Positions 1 through 9,752 of a stretch of DNA of 64,000 bases are shown here, piece by piece. The translations under genes were made by a program, and so were the position numbers. Origin of the DNA: Erythrophleum ivorense. Lineage: Eukaryota > Streptophyta > Magnoliopsida > Fabales > Fabaceae. The notes beneath the pieces were generated by a model. The model searched no databases and was not told the origin of the DNA. It saw nothing but the letters and a program-made list of their open reading frames with translations. Each line of letters starts with the position of its first letter. The stretch's first letter is position 1. The DNA is taken from positions 3,900,001-3,964,000 of the forward strand of contig JAIUCV010000084.1 in assembly GCA_026724425.1 (NCBI GenBank). The letters run 5' to 3'.

Positions 1-1250
1 TAGGAAAATATGGTCATTTTCCAACATACCTGGAAAGTAGCAATCTTGTTGCACATAACGACGATCAAGAGACGGGTCGTCCTAAATTGGATGTAAGTTA
101 CGACGATTTTCCAACTATCCCAACAAAATTAGTCGTAAATTCGACGTTATTTGCAACGATTTCCCGACTAATACATTAGATGGAAAATCGTCGTAATTAC
201 CGACGATTTGCAATCGACTACTGGACGTGCGATGGGAAATCGTCGTTAATTGCGACGATATTAGGACGACTAAACCCTAAAATGAAACCCTAAACCCTAA
301 AATGTCTTCAAAGACACATCATATCGATTAGAAGGCTAACCAAGCAACAAAAATTGACTATATGACATTGAAACTAAGTTTGTAGATGAAAAATCATTGA
401 AAATATGTTTTCGTAAACATTTTACATAGTATAAGGTTTACTTACATGTATTATGACAAGATATTGTCAAAATGAGGTTTTGAAATTTTTTTAGTTGTTT
501 TCATTTCAATTTATAACTTCTTATTCACAGTTTTTAAGGTTTTCATACTTCCATTCAAGCAAATAAGAATTTGGGGCGAGTTTGGGGTTTAGGGTAAAAC
601 TTAGCGACGACTTTGCAACGATTCGTTGGCAAGTCGTTGTTAAACGGAAATAAAAAAGTTATTTTCATCGTACCAAATCGAAAAGTGATAGTATGCGCCG
701 TAATCTTGGATTCTAGTTTACCATCGAATTTACGACGATTATCGTGGGACCGACGTAAATGCGATGGTATATTTTATTTTTTTTCGAATTAATTTTAATA
801 AAACAAATTGAAAACGGATACCGTCGAGTTTACGACGAATTACGCGGCGTCGACGTAAAATCGATGGCAATTTGCGACGACTTAGCGACGAATTGCGGCG
901 TCGACGTAAAATCGATGGCAATTTGCGACGACTTAGCGACGAAACTTATATTTTCCACCACCAAATATTTCCGCTTCCCGCGTGCGGGAATATAAAACGA
1001 ATTGAAAATATGTACCATCGATTTTACGTCGACTCTTGTGGGACCGACGTAATTGCGATGGTAAATTGCGACGATTTAGCAACGACCCCACTTTCTCCGT
1101 TTCCCGTGCGGATTCATTAATGGTACGGAAAATGTAAATTTCCCGTTGGTTGGAAAATCGTCGCTTATTACGACGATTTACCAACGACACTATCCATGTC
1201 GTTGGTAAATCGTCGTAAATTGCGACGACGTAGCGACGACAACAAACTCT
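1..1250. repeat. CACTA subterminal repeat field, left
   Basis: Dense variants of a CGTCG / CGACGA core in both orientations (for example TTACGACGATTT, GTCGTAAATTGCGACGA and ATCGATGGCAATTTGCGACG). The last occurs as two tandem copies at about 844-937. Subterminal arrays of this sort are the binding sites of the CACTA accessory protein. Open frames here are by-products of the repeats and were not called as genes. Confidence 0.75.
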
Positions 1251-1403
1251 ATATATATCAGCCTCGCCTCAGAATTGCATCGCCACAACCTCTCTCTATA
1301 TAGAAAACAAAACATTTTCTCACCAAAAAAAACCCTTTCGGCTTTCCGTTATCATTCCAAACAACGGTTAGTTTTTTATTTGTTTAATATACTGTATTTT
1401 TCA

Positions 1404-1546
1404 TTACAAACGGTTTAGAAATAGGTATTTAGAAACGGTTTAGAAATAGGTGTTTAGAAACGGTTTAGAAATAGGTATTTACAAACGGTTTAGAAATGGG
1501 TATTTAGAAACGGTTTCGAAATGGTTATTTTTTATTAGAAACGGTT
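1404..1546 (+). repeat. 25-bp tandem repeat in leader intron of the CACTA gene
   Basis: Five to six copies of a 25-bp unit built on AAACGGTTTAGAAATAGGTA, with small substitutions. It lies between the probable transcription start and the acceptor CAG at 1591-1593, just before the ATG, so it falls inside a 5'-UTR intron. Confidence 0.75.
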
Positions 1547-1593
1547 TAGATTTGTTAGATTTGTTATATAAGTTTGTTTTTCTTAATTTGCAG

Positions 1594-3347
1594 ATGATTC
1601 CTCCATCCGGCCAAAACCAGTATCATCAGTTCATGGGTGCTTCAGGTGGTTCTAATTCTACCTCGGGGGATACGAGGGTTCCGCCGACTCAGTCGCAGAC
1701 GTCGCAGTCTCAGGGATTTTATCCCCCCCCGCCACCACCGCACCACGATCAGCCACCACCGCACCACGATCAAGCCCCACCGCAATTCCATCAACCCCCA
1801 CCACAACACCAACAACCGCCGCCGCCCCCGCAGGAACATGTGCAACTGCCTCGGCCCTACGCACATATGACCATCGAAGAGTTGCTAGCATTACCCGGAC
1901 GGGTAAACCTAACTAGACTCCATCCAGAGAAGGAAGGTGGAGCATTGTGGTAAGTTAAAACGATTAAATTTTTTAAAATTTCATGTATTCATTTAATATT
2001 TATATAATCTATTAAATATATTAATTAACAATTAACATTTTTATAGGTTTGGTGTCGAAAATTCGGTCTCGCGCACCATCAGCGACATCATCAAGTCCTA
2101 TTTTTCCGAGGCTCATCCAAATTGGTCGGCAGTCAGTCAAGATATCAGAGATACTTGGTTTAAGATGTTTGCGGTAATAATTTTTGAACTTTTTTAATTT
2201 CTAATATTGTAAATTTAATTAATTATATATATTTGATATATATAAATAATTTAATTATAAATTCGTTTTTTTCAGCAACGGTACACCTGGGATCAAGCTC
2301 ATAACGAGGAGGTGAAGGCACAATGGAAGGACAAAGCCAAGTTGCGTACAAACAACACCGTCTCCGACTGGAAAAAGAAATGGCGGACAAAGGGCAACGA
2401 CGCAAAGCCGATATGCGTCAGCCAAACGGTGTGGGACGGATTGGTTCAATTCTGGATGAAGCCAGATTCCATAGAGACCTCTATGAAGTGCTCTGCTTCC
2501 CGTTTATCGCTTCGTCCTGACGGCCAACCGAAGGTCGTCCCTCACTGCTCCGGTCAGACGTCTTTCGCCGGAAGACGTTTAGAGATGGTACGTAATATAT
2601 ATCGCACTTTCATTTTGTTTTTCATTATTTATATATACAAATTATATAAATTATAAGATAATAAAAGTATGAATTAATTAAATTTATTTTTAGGCTGCGG
2701 AGAGAGGAGGTGTGCTCCCTCCATTGACGGATGTTTGGGAGAAGACCCACAAGAAGAAAGACGGAACTTTTGTATCTCCGAGAGCAGAGGAGATATGGAA
2801 CGACGTGAACGCAAGGGTCGTTGAGGAACAAACGCAACGCTCCCAGCAGCTATCTCCCGGGGGATCCACTCAGGTGCAGTTGAGCACCCCCGAGATTGAT
2901 CGCATCTTCGTACAGGTAAATATTAATTTATTGTTAATTAATTAAATTTTATTATATTTAAAATATTTAATATCAATTCAATGTTTAAAATGGCAGGTCG
3001 CCCCTCAGAATAGGGGTAAAACTATTGGGATGGGATCAATTGCCAAGGTTCCCGTTGCTTCGGCACTTGCTCCGCCCCGCCGACGATCCGACGATGAAGA
3101 GCGGACCCAACTTCGGGCCAAGATTGCACGTCTTGAGCGGGAAATCGAAGATGAGCGTTCAGATAACGACGCCATTTTCGAGCTCATGGCTAGGGAGAAC
3201 CCGCAGATTGCCGCAATCTTGCAAGAAAAAAGGCGTAAACGAGAAGCGCTAGATGCAGCAAGAGCGGTAGAGGAGGCCGAAGCGCAGCGGGCAACGACGA
3301 GCGGGACCGCCGGTGATCTGTCCCCGTCAGAATTTGAATATGTTTAA
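1594..3347 (+). CDS. CACTA accessory protein (Transposase_24, Ptta/En/Spm family)
   Basis: Five exons read cleanly: 1594-1949, 2047-2173, 2276-2587, 2694-2915 and 2997-3347, giving 455 codons with no internal stop. The N-terminus (about residues 1-90) is rich in Gln, His and Pro. Next comes the family core with WFGVEN, HPNWSAVSQDIR and TWFKMF, then the Trp/Lys-rich stretch ending DWKKKWRTKG, and a GGVLPPLTDVWEKTHKKKDG block. The C-terminus (about 350-440) is a charged coiled coil (RAKIARLEREIEDERSDN). From family knowledge, these are DNA-binding partners of the CACTA transposase that recognise subterminal repeats. The ATG follows directly after a splice acceptor, so the leader carries an intron. 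The intact frame suggests a young element. Confidence 0.8.
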
Positions 3348-3459
3348 ATTTTTAATTAATTTATTTTAATTTTGTGAATTATATTTTATTTTATTTTATT
3401 TCGTTTTAAAATTTTTAATTTTTTTTTTTTTTATATTTTTTTTATTATTTTTATATTAT

Positions 3460-4149
3460 GTCGTCGTAAATACGACGTAGACGTTCGAATATTAATAAAT
3501 AAAAAATTCGATGGTTCGTCGTTAATTCGTTGCAAGTTTACGACGAGTTAACAACGTTGTCGTGGTGAATTCGTTGTAAAGTTGCATCGGTTTTACAACG
3601 TATTTTTGCTTCGGGTTAACGACGATAACAATAACATCTGGTTAACAACGATGTCGTTGTAAAAACGTCGTAAAATGGCATCGGTTTAACTACGTTTTTA
3701 TGCCTCGAATTAACGACGATTATAATTACATCTGATTAACGACGACTGTTTACATCGACTTTACAACGTTTTTTCTTCAATTTGGTTTTCCGATTTTGTA
3801 ATTGACCTGGTATATTTAACCGGTGTTTTACGACGACTTTGTTTGGTCGTAAATAGAAATGGCATATACGTCGTTAATCGATCGTAAAGTTTACATCGAT
3901 CTAACGACTAAATTAGTATTTCGTTGTAAATTAGTTGTTAATTTTACATCGAATATACGTCGACCAAAAACAACGAGTTAACGACGAAAATGTTTTCGTC
4001 ACAAGTTACGACGATTTTACGACGATTTCGAATTTACGTCGATCGATTACCGTCGATTTGAAAATCGATGGAAATTCGACGTAATACCTTATTACCGTCG
4101 ATTTTACAACGATTCATGCCGATGGAAAAGGCCTGTTTTGTTGTAGTGT
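3460..4149. repeat. CACTA subterminal repeat field and right TIR
   Basis: Same CGTCG/CGACGA repeat vocabulary as the left field, mixed with a TTAACGACG variant, ending in the inverted repeat TTTTGTTGTAGTG at 4137-4149. The preceding 3348-3460 is AT-rich 3' UTR with no gene. Confidence 0.8.
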
Positions 4150-4212
4150 TCCGCATTGATAATTATTATAATCATTTATAAAAAAAAAAAAAAAAAAGCT
4201 TGGTTGTTTCAG

Positions 4213-4658
4213 ATCTAAAACTTGTGGTCTTCAAATGTGAATGGTATGATTCAACCATTGGGAATGGTATACGAATAAACAAGTCAGGGATCGTCGATAT
4301 TAATGATAAAGGACGTTATGAAAAATATGATCCTTTTGTTTTGGCTTCACAAGCAGATCAGGTATGTTATGTCCCATATCCACGGATGACTCAACCGAGA
4401 AAAGATCAACACTGGAAAGCAGGAATTATGATACCATCGAGGGGGAAAGTGTTGGTCAACAAAAACTTGGATTTCAGTGCAATGCAACACGAAAATGATG
4501 ATTCTATTTTTCAAGCTGATTCATTACACGTCGACACATTGACAAGTCTACATGGCCAAGTAGAAGATCTTGATGATCCAGAAGTAGAAGCGGAAATCGG
4601 ATCAGACGCTGAAGATGGAAATTCTGATATCGAATTAACCAGTGACGAATCTGAATAA
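4213..4658 (+). pseudogene. CACTA transposase C-terminal exon (DUF4216)
   Basis: The exon begins after an acceptor (TTGTTTCAG at 4204-4212) and runs open to TAA at 4656-4658. It encodes LKLVVFKCEWYD, then YDPFVLASQADQVCYVPYP. This matches the DUF4216 domain found at the C-terminus of plant En/Spm transposase genes. A serine- and acid-rich tail follows (DPEVEAEIGSDAEDG...SDESE). Upstream exons are missing because the first CACTA element is inserted about 60 bp upstream. The gene is therefore split or truncated, although this exon itself is undamaged. Confidence 0.7.
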
Positions 4659-5079
4659 TTTTTTTTTTCTTTTGAACTTTATTGTGTCATTTTTACTATC
4701 TTAGAGTTATTCTGTATTTTTAGGGTTTCTCCATTATTGATGTTATACTCTTATTATGATTTCTTTACTCATCTTGTGCTTTCTCTTTTATGATAATTTT
4801 CCTGTTTCTTCTCACGATGTGTGTTGCTTTTTTTTTTTTTAAGAGGCTAGCGGTTTCATTACAGAAGAAGATTGTGTACACTCTGTTTTCTCTAAACTCA
4901 ATTTTGTTCCCACGTTTGCTTATGTATCAATTTTGCAAAAATTTCCACCTCGTAAAATCTTTATTTTTTTGTTCATTAAAAAGTTTTAACATATCATTGA
5001 TATCAACAACAAAAAAAAATTAAGAAATTGAATAAAAAAAACAATTAAGGAAATTTTAAATTCATGTTTTTTTTTAATA

Positions 5080-5462
5080 TTGTCACACACTGGTAACAAT
5101 TATGTCATTATATGTGACAAAACACAACAGTTACGAAAACGGTAGCTAAACGTGACGAGATATTTACAAATATTTTGTAACTATGAATGACAAAAGTTTT
5201 GTTACCAAAATGGTAATAATTTAGTTACAGAATTTTGTCGCAAATACGTAACCACATTTGTTACTTTATATTCCATAACAATTTTGTCACAATTCCTGAC
5301 AAAAATTTGTTATTTTCAATTCGGTCACAATATTATAACGAAATGCTTACGCTTTTATAACCAAATAATTTTGTTACATTATGGTAACTAAATGGTCATA
5401 ATATTATGACTACACAATTGGTCACAAATTTTTTGTCACAATAATCACTTTTTTTTGTAGTG
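5080..5462. repeat. Subterminal repeats of second CACTA element
   Basis: Many copies, in both orientations, of GTTAC/GGTAAC and GTCACA motifs (TTGTTACCAAAATGGTAA, TTTTGTCACAAT). The vocabulary differs from the CGTCG repeats of the first element, so the two CACTA elements belong to different families. Confidence 0.65.
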
Positions 5463-6605
5463 TATATCACATACTATCTTGTACCTAGCCTCTTTCATGT
5501 TTTTATCATGCAACAAAGAGAAATCAAGTCCCAAGACATGACATTCGATGAACTTCAAAGCATAAACCCCACAATTATCTTGTTTTTTGTTTAGACCCTT
5601 TGGCATAAGCACGTAGTTGGCAGAATATGGTGCAACCGATAGGTGTTTCTTCGTAGCGTCTGCCTGAACCTCCTTCAGAATACGGGGTACCATGTTTACG
5701 AAAGCGTCCACCTCTCTGTACCTTTTCAGACCATTACTGTCGAAGACGTCTATCGTCCGCTGTAAGAAGTTGATGCACAAGGAGATCCAATGATTGCCGC
5801 CGCAACAGACTGGAGTGTAGATACGATCAACATCGACACCTCAAACCTTGTCGGTTCTCCAGTGAGAAGGCAACACACCTTTTCCAAAAGCCAAGATAAA
5901 CTCACTTAGTTCGAACTTCTTCGTGACAGTCCTCCAACGCTCATATGCACTCTTGATTTCGCAACCGAAAGTGAAGTTCATGAAACCAACTATGTCCACA
6001 TTCCATCGTTTCAGAGAATTATTCTCCCAAAATAAGTAGAGCATGGCATTAATTTCCGGAATAATACACTTGAACCGGTTAGGAGCAATGTGGTTTGAAG
6101 TCATTATATGATAGTAATATGCGATCTAAAGGTAGATCTAACCTGGTTTTGAAGTCATTTATCTGGACCAATAACACGTTTTGATAACTCCCAAGTGAAG
6201 ACAGTAGAACCAAACTGTAACAGTAGACCATGTCAAAGTGAAAAATACAAATTTTTGTACGAATTGTTACTCACTCGAGCATGAATGACCACTGTTGTAG
6301 TTCTTCGAATCGCTCATCAGAGACCAAAACCAAATATGCATCAGGACCTTGCTCCCCGAGGTTAGAAACCACTATATCCGTACTGTTGTTTGGCGAAGGC
6401 AACTTCTCTGCCAAGTTAAGAGGGACTTGATGTAGTTCACTTACTGGTTCAACAGAGTCCATCGGCTCTTCATCGTCCCTCTATTCTCCAGAATCATAAA
6501 CGGGTCGACGTGGAGGATGTTTAGTTATCTTGGCAAGCATTTTAATCAAGAGGTTTGCTTCTTTGTCTTCGTCATCCATATTGTTCTCTGTCTTATTCAC
6601 AGCAG

Positions 6606-6895
6606 TGTTTACAGCCTGTGAAAAATGATTGACATTTCATTTTTAGAGAAAAAAAAACAGAGACAACAAAACAAGCAATATCGAAGTAGAAAAGAGCTGG
6701 AGTTTTGTTTAATGTTTACCTTTTCTTGTCTCTTAGAGGTGTCTTCCTTAATCATGGGCTCCACCTCAGTGTTTTTGCCCTGTGAAAAGGTTGACATTGC
6801 AGTTTTAAAAAAAAAACGAAAACAAAAAATGAAGATTACAAAACAAGCAATATCGGAGTTGAAAGAGGTGGAGTTTCTTTTATTGCATACCTTCT
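6606..6895. repeat. 164-bp imperfect tandem duplication
   Basis: Two units start at 6606 and 6770. Each has TGTTT..CCTGTGAAAA, an A-run, ACAAAACAAGCAATATCG and a closing TACC. Each unit looks like one minus-strand exon plus intron of the Ulp1-type pseudogene. Confidence 0.6.
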
Positions 6896-7861
6896 CTCTT
6901 TTTTTTTTTTTTAATAATCTCTGCAAATCACGCCCTTGTGATAATCTGAAATAAATTCATATTCTCTACTGCAAGTGTACAGTGATGAAGAATGTAGTAT
7001 AAATGATTCGAAATCCAGAGGACCAGTGTTACGCTATGAAACTAAGAGATTCGAAACAGAGCTAAGGCAAAAGAGATTTGTTTGTGAAATTGGTAACGAA
7101 TAACAAAAGTAAGCGGCGATGTAAAATCAATGAAAACAAGCAGTAGATCAAGGTAATTCGCGGGAAATTCAAGGATAGCAACCAAATAACTTTTCATGGC
7201 ACAAATTTAATGCAGGTCTCAAACTCAAACATAAGAGTAAGTTAATTCACTGTCGTTATCTTAACAACTTTGTCTATCAACCTAGATGTCTAAACTGTCG
7301 TTTGAATCTAGCAATTGAAGACAAGCAATATGGACGGGTTCGATATGTTCACAAATCGCCTTAACATCAAGTTTCGCAGGCTAAGGACGATTTGCTCACC
7401 AATGTTCGTTCTAGCAACCTATAACACTTTTGATGAATAGATTAACCTAAGATCAGAGATTAAGTGATCAATTCAATCTAAGCATTAAACTCAACAATGG
7501 CGAAGACAGTATGATGAAGCCCTATTTGTATTTAGTTTGGCTAACAGATGAATTCCTATGAAAAACCTAGATCCAGTTAAAGGACTACTCAGACATAACG
7601 AAATAGATCACAGCAATTGATGAGATGAAATTCATTGAATAAGAAACAAGCAAACAATGGTTCATAAATCTTCTCCAATACTGTCACAAAGGTTCAGAAA
7701 TCTTCTCCCTCAAAAACAATGAAAAACGGCGTATCTCACCAAGAGTCGAAAATCAGAAATAAAAAACTAAAAGGAACGTCGTCTAAACAATGGCTGAAAA
7801 TCAGGTCTAAGTAGCTTCGAAGTCGAGTACGGTTTAATCCGGTTTGAAGACTGGTCGGATA

Positions 7862-8075
7862 GGCGCTCGGTCTGATGGGTCAAGGTGTCGGTCGAGCGGT
7901 CCGACCGGGCGTGGGGTAACCGAGCGGCCTGACCGAGCGTGAGGTGATCGAGCGGGTTGGGCCGAGCGATTGGTCCGAGCGTATTGGGCCGAGCGTTGGG
8001 CTCGAGCGGGGGCTCGAGCGGTTTAGGCGGGATGGACCGAGCGGTTGGCTGGACCGAGCGGTTTGATCGAGCTTC
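7862..8075. repeat. GC-rich degenerate repeat, GACCGAGCGGT type
   Basis: About fifteen degenerate copies of a roughly 10-14-bp motif around ACCGAGCGG / GTCGAGCGG / GGGCCGAGCG. The base composition is far richer in G+C than anything around it. It lies between the two halves of the Ulp1-type pseudogene; its origin is unknown. Confidence 0.55.
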
Positions 8076-8970
8076 GAATGACGGCCTTTTTACTCCTTTT
8101 TGCCTTCTTTCACCTCATGCTGCTCCTTGTAACCGAAACTCTCATTCGAATGTCTTCAGACCTGTAAAGACTCGATAAAAGCTAAAAAGACTAGGAAAAC
8201 TCGTGAAAACAACGGTTAGAAAGGGCCAAAAACGCAAGACATCACCTTGCAGCCCCTGTCCAGTTTGAGCATCGAGGAAAGACATGGTCCACCGCATTGA
8301 GCTTTTTTCCCAATTAAACGCCACAATTATGAATAGCTTCCATGATCCAAATCTGAAGAGCATATGCAAATCCTTACAAAACGTAGCTTATCGGATTACT
8401 CAAGTCGCTCCTCGCTTTGACGACACCCTCCACTAGATGATCAAATAAGCGTAGACCTCATGGAAAAGCTCATAGCTTATCAAAGTCCATGATGAGTTTG
8501 ATGTAGTCATGAAAAACCCAAGTCTTCTCATCTTTTGCCATCAACATACCAGCAACAACACAAAAATACACCAATCGCAGCCTGTCCACACGAGTTCACT
8601 TTTTAGCCTCCTTGATAAACTTGGTCCTAATCATCTCGAGGCTAATCTTTCCACGAGTTTTTTTAACAACTTACTCCAGAAAACGCCATCGTCACCCCAA
8701 TTCTTGAGGTCGTAGTTGCCATCGTCTATAAACTTGAGCCCCGTAACAGCATAGAATTCTTGGATAGGGAATCGCAATGGCCTCATAGCAAACACAAACC
8801 ATAGCTCATTTTTTTTGCGGTAACAAGCTGCCTAGTCATGAGACTGTGTATCAATTTTGCTGAAAAATGTAGCCGATTTTCGTGGATGGCTATGATATGA
8901 GCAAACAACGGGTCTTTCTTCACTTCGCTGTACTCTGATTCGACACCACTAGCCAGAACCTAACGTTATG

Positions 8971-9533
8971 ATTTTAATCAAAACTATATCTAATTCATTT
9001 CAATGTTAAAATTGGATTAATCATAAAAAAAAAAAAATAGAATAAGAGTACAAAGTAGATTTGTGAAAGTGTATGTGAATAAGAAAAGTTTTGTTTTTGG
9101 ATATTTAGTCAATTTTTTTTAGAATCTATCTATTGATAGTATAAAACAATTCTAGAATTCAAAACACTAATTGATAATTCTTTATACTTTGGAATAATCC
9201 GCAGCTTAACTATGACAAGTTGTACTTACTTTTTCAAACCGGATACATCCCTCAATTTCAAGACCGGTATACTTTTATTTTGAACGTACAGTAAAATAAA
9301 ACCGCCGGTGCAATTCAATCCAATGTCTTGCCAGGAAATGTATTTTGAATCGATGAGGGTAATTTCGTCCACTCGTAAATTTTAAGATCCGTCGGTGTTG
9401 TTGAATATTCACTCGTCGTATTAAATTCTGAAAACGCTAATCTAAAATTTACTCTCCCATGTCTTCTTTCACCGAGAAAATCCTCACTTCTTAATCTTCT
9501 TCGCAGCAAAATCTCTTCTTCCACGGAAATAAG
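8971..9533. other. Intergenic and TMN11 promoter/leader
   Basis: AT-rich, with no gene seen. The pyrimidine-rich stretch 9450-9533 fits the first untranslated exon of the downstream gene and ends AAATAAG before a GTAAGT donor at 9534. Confidence 0.4.
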
Positions 9534-9694
9534 GTAAGTCTCGATCTTCTTTCCCACTTTGCAGAACCCTAATTTTCTCATTTCTCAAAACACTTTTCTG
9601 TGTTCTTCACCTCATTCGTCGATAAAATTTAAGAGCTAAAGTCCAGATCTGAGCTTCTTACACTGTTCGCCGATCCGGATCATATAGATCTGAC

Positions 9695-9734
<40 letters not shown>

Positions 9735-9750
9735 CAATTTATTTATCCAG
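9534..9750 (+). other. 5'-UTR intron of TMN11-like gene with T37 tract
   Basis: The donor AAG/GTAAGT is at 9534 and the acceptor ATCCAG ends at 9750, two bases before the ATG at 9753. The polypyrimidine tract contains an uninterrupted run of 37 T at 9698-9734. Confidence 0.6.
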
Positions 9751-9752
9751 GT

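Larger units (their letters stand above)
1..4149 (+). mobile_element. CACTA (En/Spm) DNA transposon, right part; left end outside window
   Basis: The right terminus is visible at 4132-4149: on the minus strand it reads CACTACAACAAAACAGG, a typical CACTA terminal inverted repeat. The base pattern changes completely just after it. Inside, an intact Transposase_24-type gene (1594-3347) is flanked by dense short subterminal repeats (1-1250 and 3460-4149). The left inverted repeat is not in the window, so the length and the 3-bp target duplication cannot be checked. No TnpD (DDE transposase) gene is visible, so this is either a non-autonomous derivative or the transposase lies further left. It lies within the remains of another CACTA element (4150-5462). 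Confidence 0.85.
4150..5462 (+). mobile_element. Second CACTA element, 3' remnant
   Basis: It holds the last exon of a TnpD-type transposase gene (4213-4658), about 400 bp of AT-rich DNA, a subterminal repeat field unlike that of the first element, and a terminus GTAGTG at 5457-5462 (CACTACAAAAAAAAG on the minus strand). The left part is hidden behind the inserted first CACTA element and lies outside the window. Confidence 0.75.
5463..8970 (-). pseudogene. Transposon-type Ulp1 protease gene (DUF1985 + C48 peptidase), decayed
   Basis: Read on the minus strand. DUF1985 lies at about 8970-8230: KKDPLFAHIIAIHENRLHFS, MTRQLVTAKK, then FVFAMRPLRFPIQEFYAVTG and later AFPWGLRLFDHLVEGVVKAR. It is broken by a frameshift at an A-run near 8812 and by several stops. 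The peptidase lies at 6104-5463, with a His-Trp pair in GGNHWISLC, Asp in IDVFDSNG and Cys in DNCGVYALKFIECH, which would be the catalytic triad of Ulp1/SENP cysteine proteases. One in-frame TGA (near 5838) precedes the His motif. The C-terminal end (YKIVCDI) runs straight into the CACTA terminus at 5462. Such genes are usually carried by Mutator-like elements rather than being host SUMO proteases. The middle (6500-8200) holds no recognisable domain. Confidence 0.7.

Noticed and set aside
739..1190. Overlapping open frames on both strands in the CACTA subterminal repeats
   Set aside because: They repeat the same short peptide blocks and arise from the CGACGA-type repeats; no coding signature or splice context.
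4790..5023. 77-codon hydrophobic frame after the DUF4216 exon
   Set aside because: Low-complexity T-rich DNA within the CACTA element; no family match or start context.
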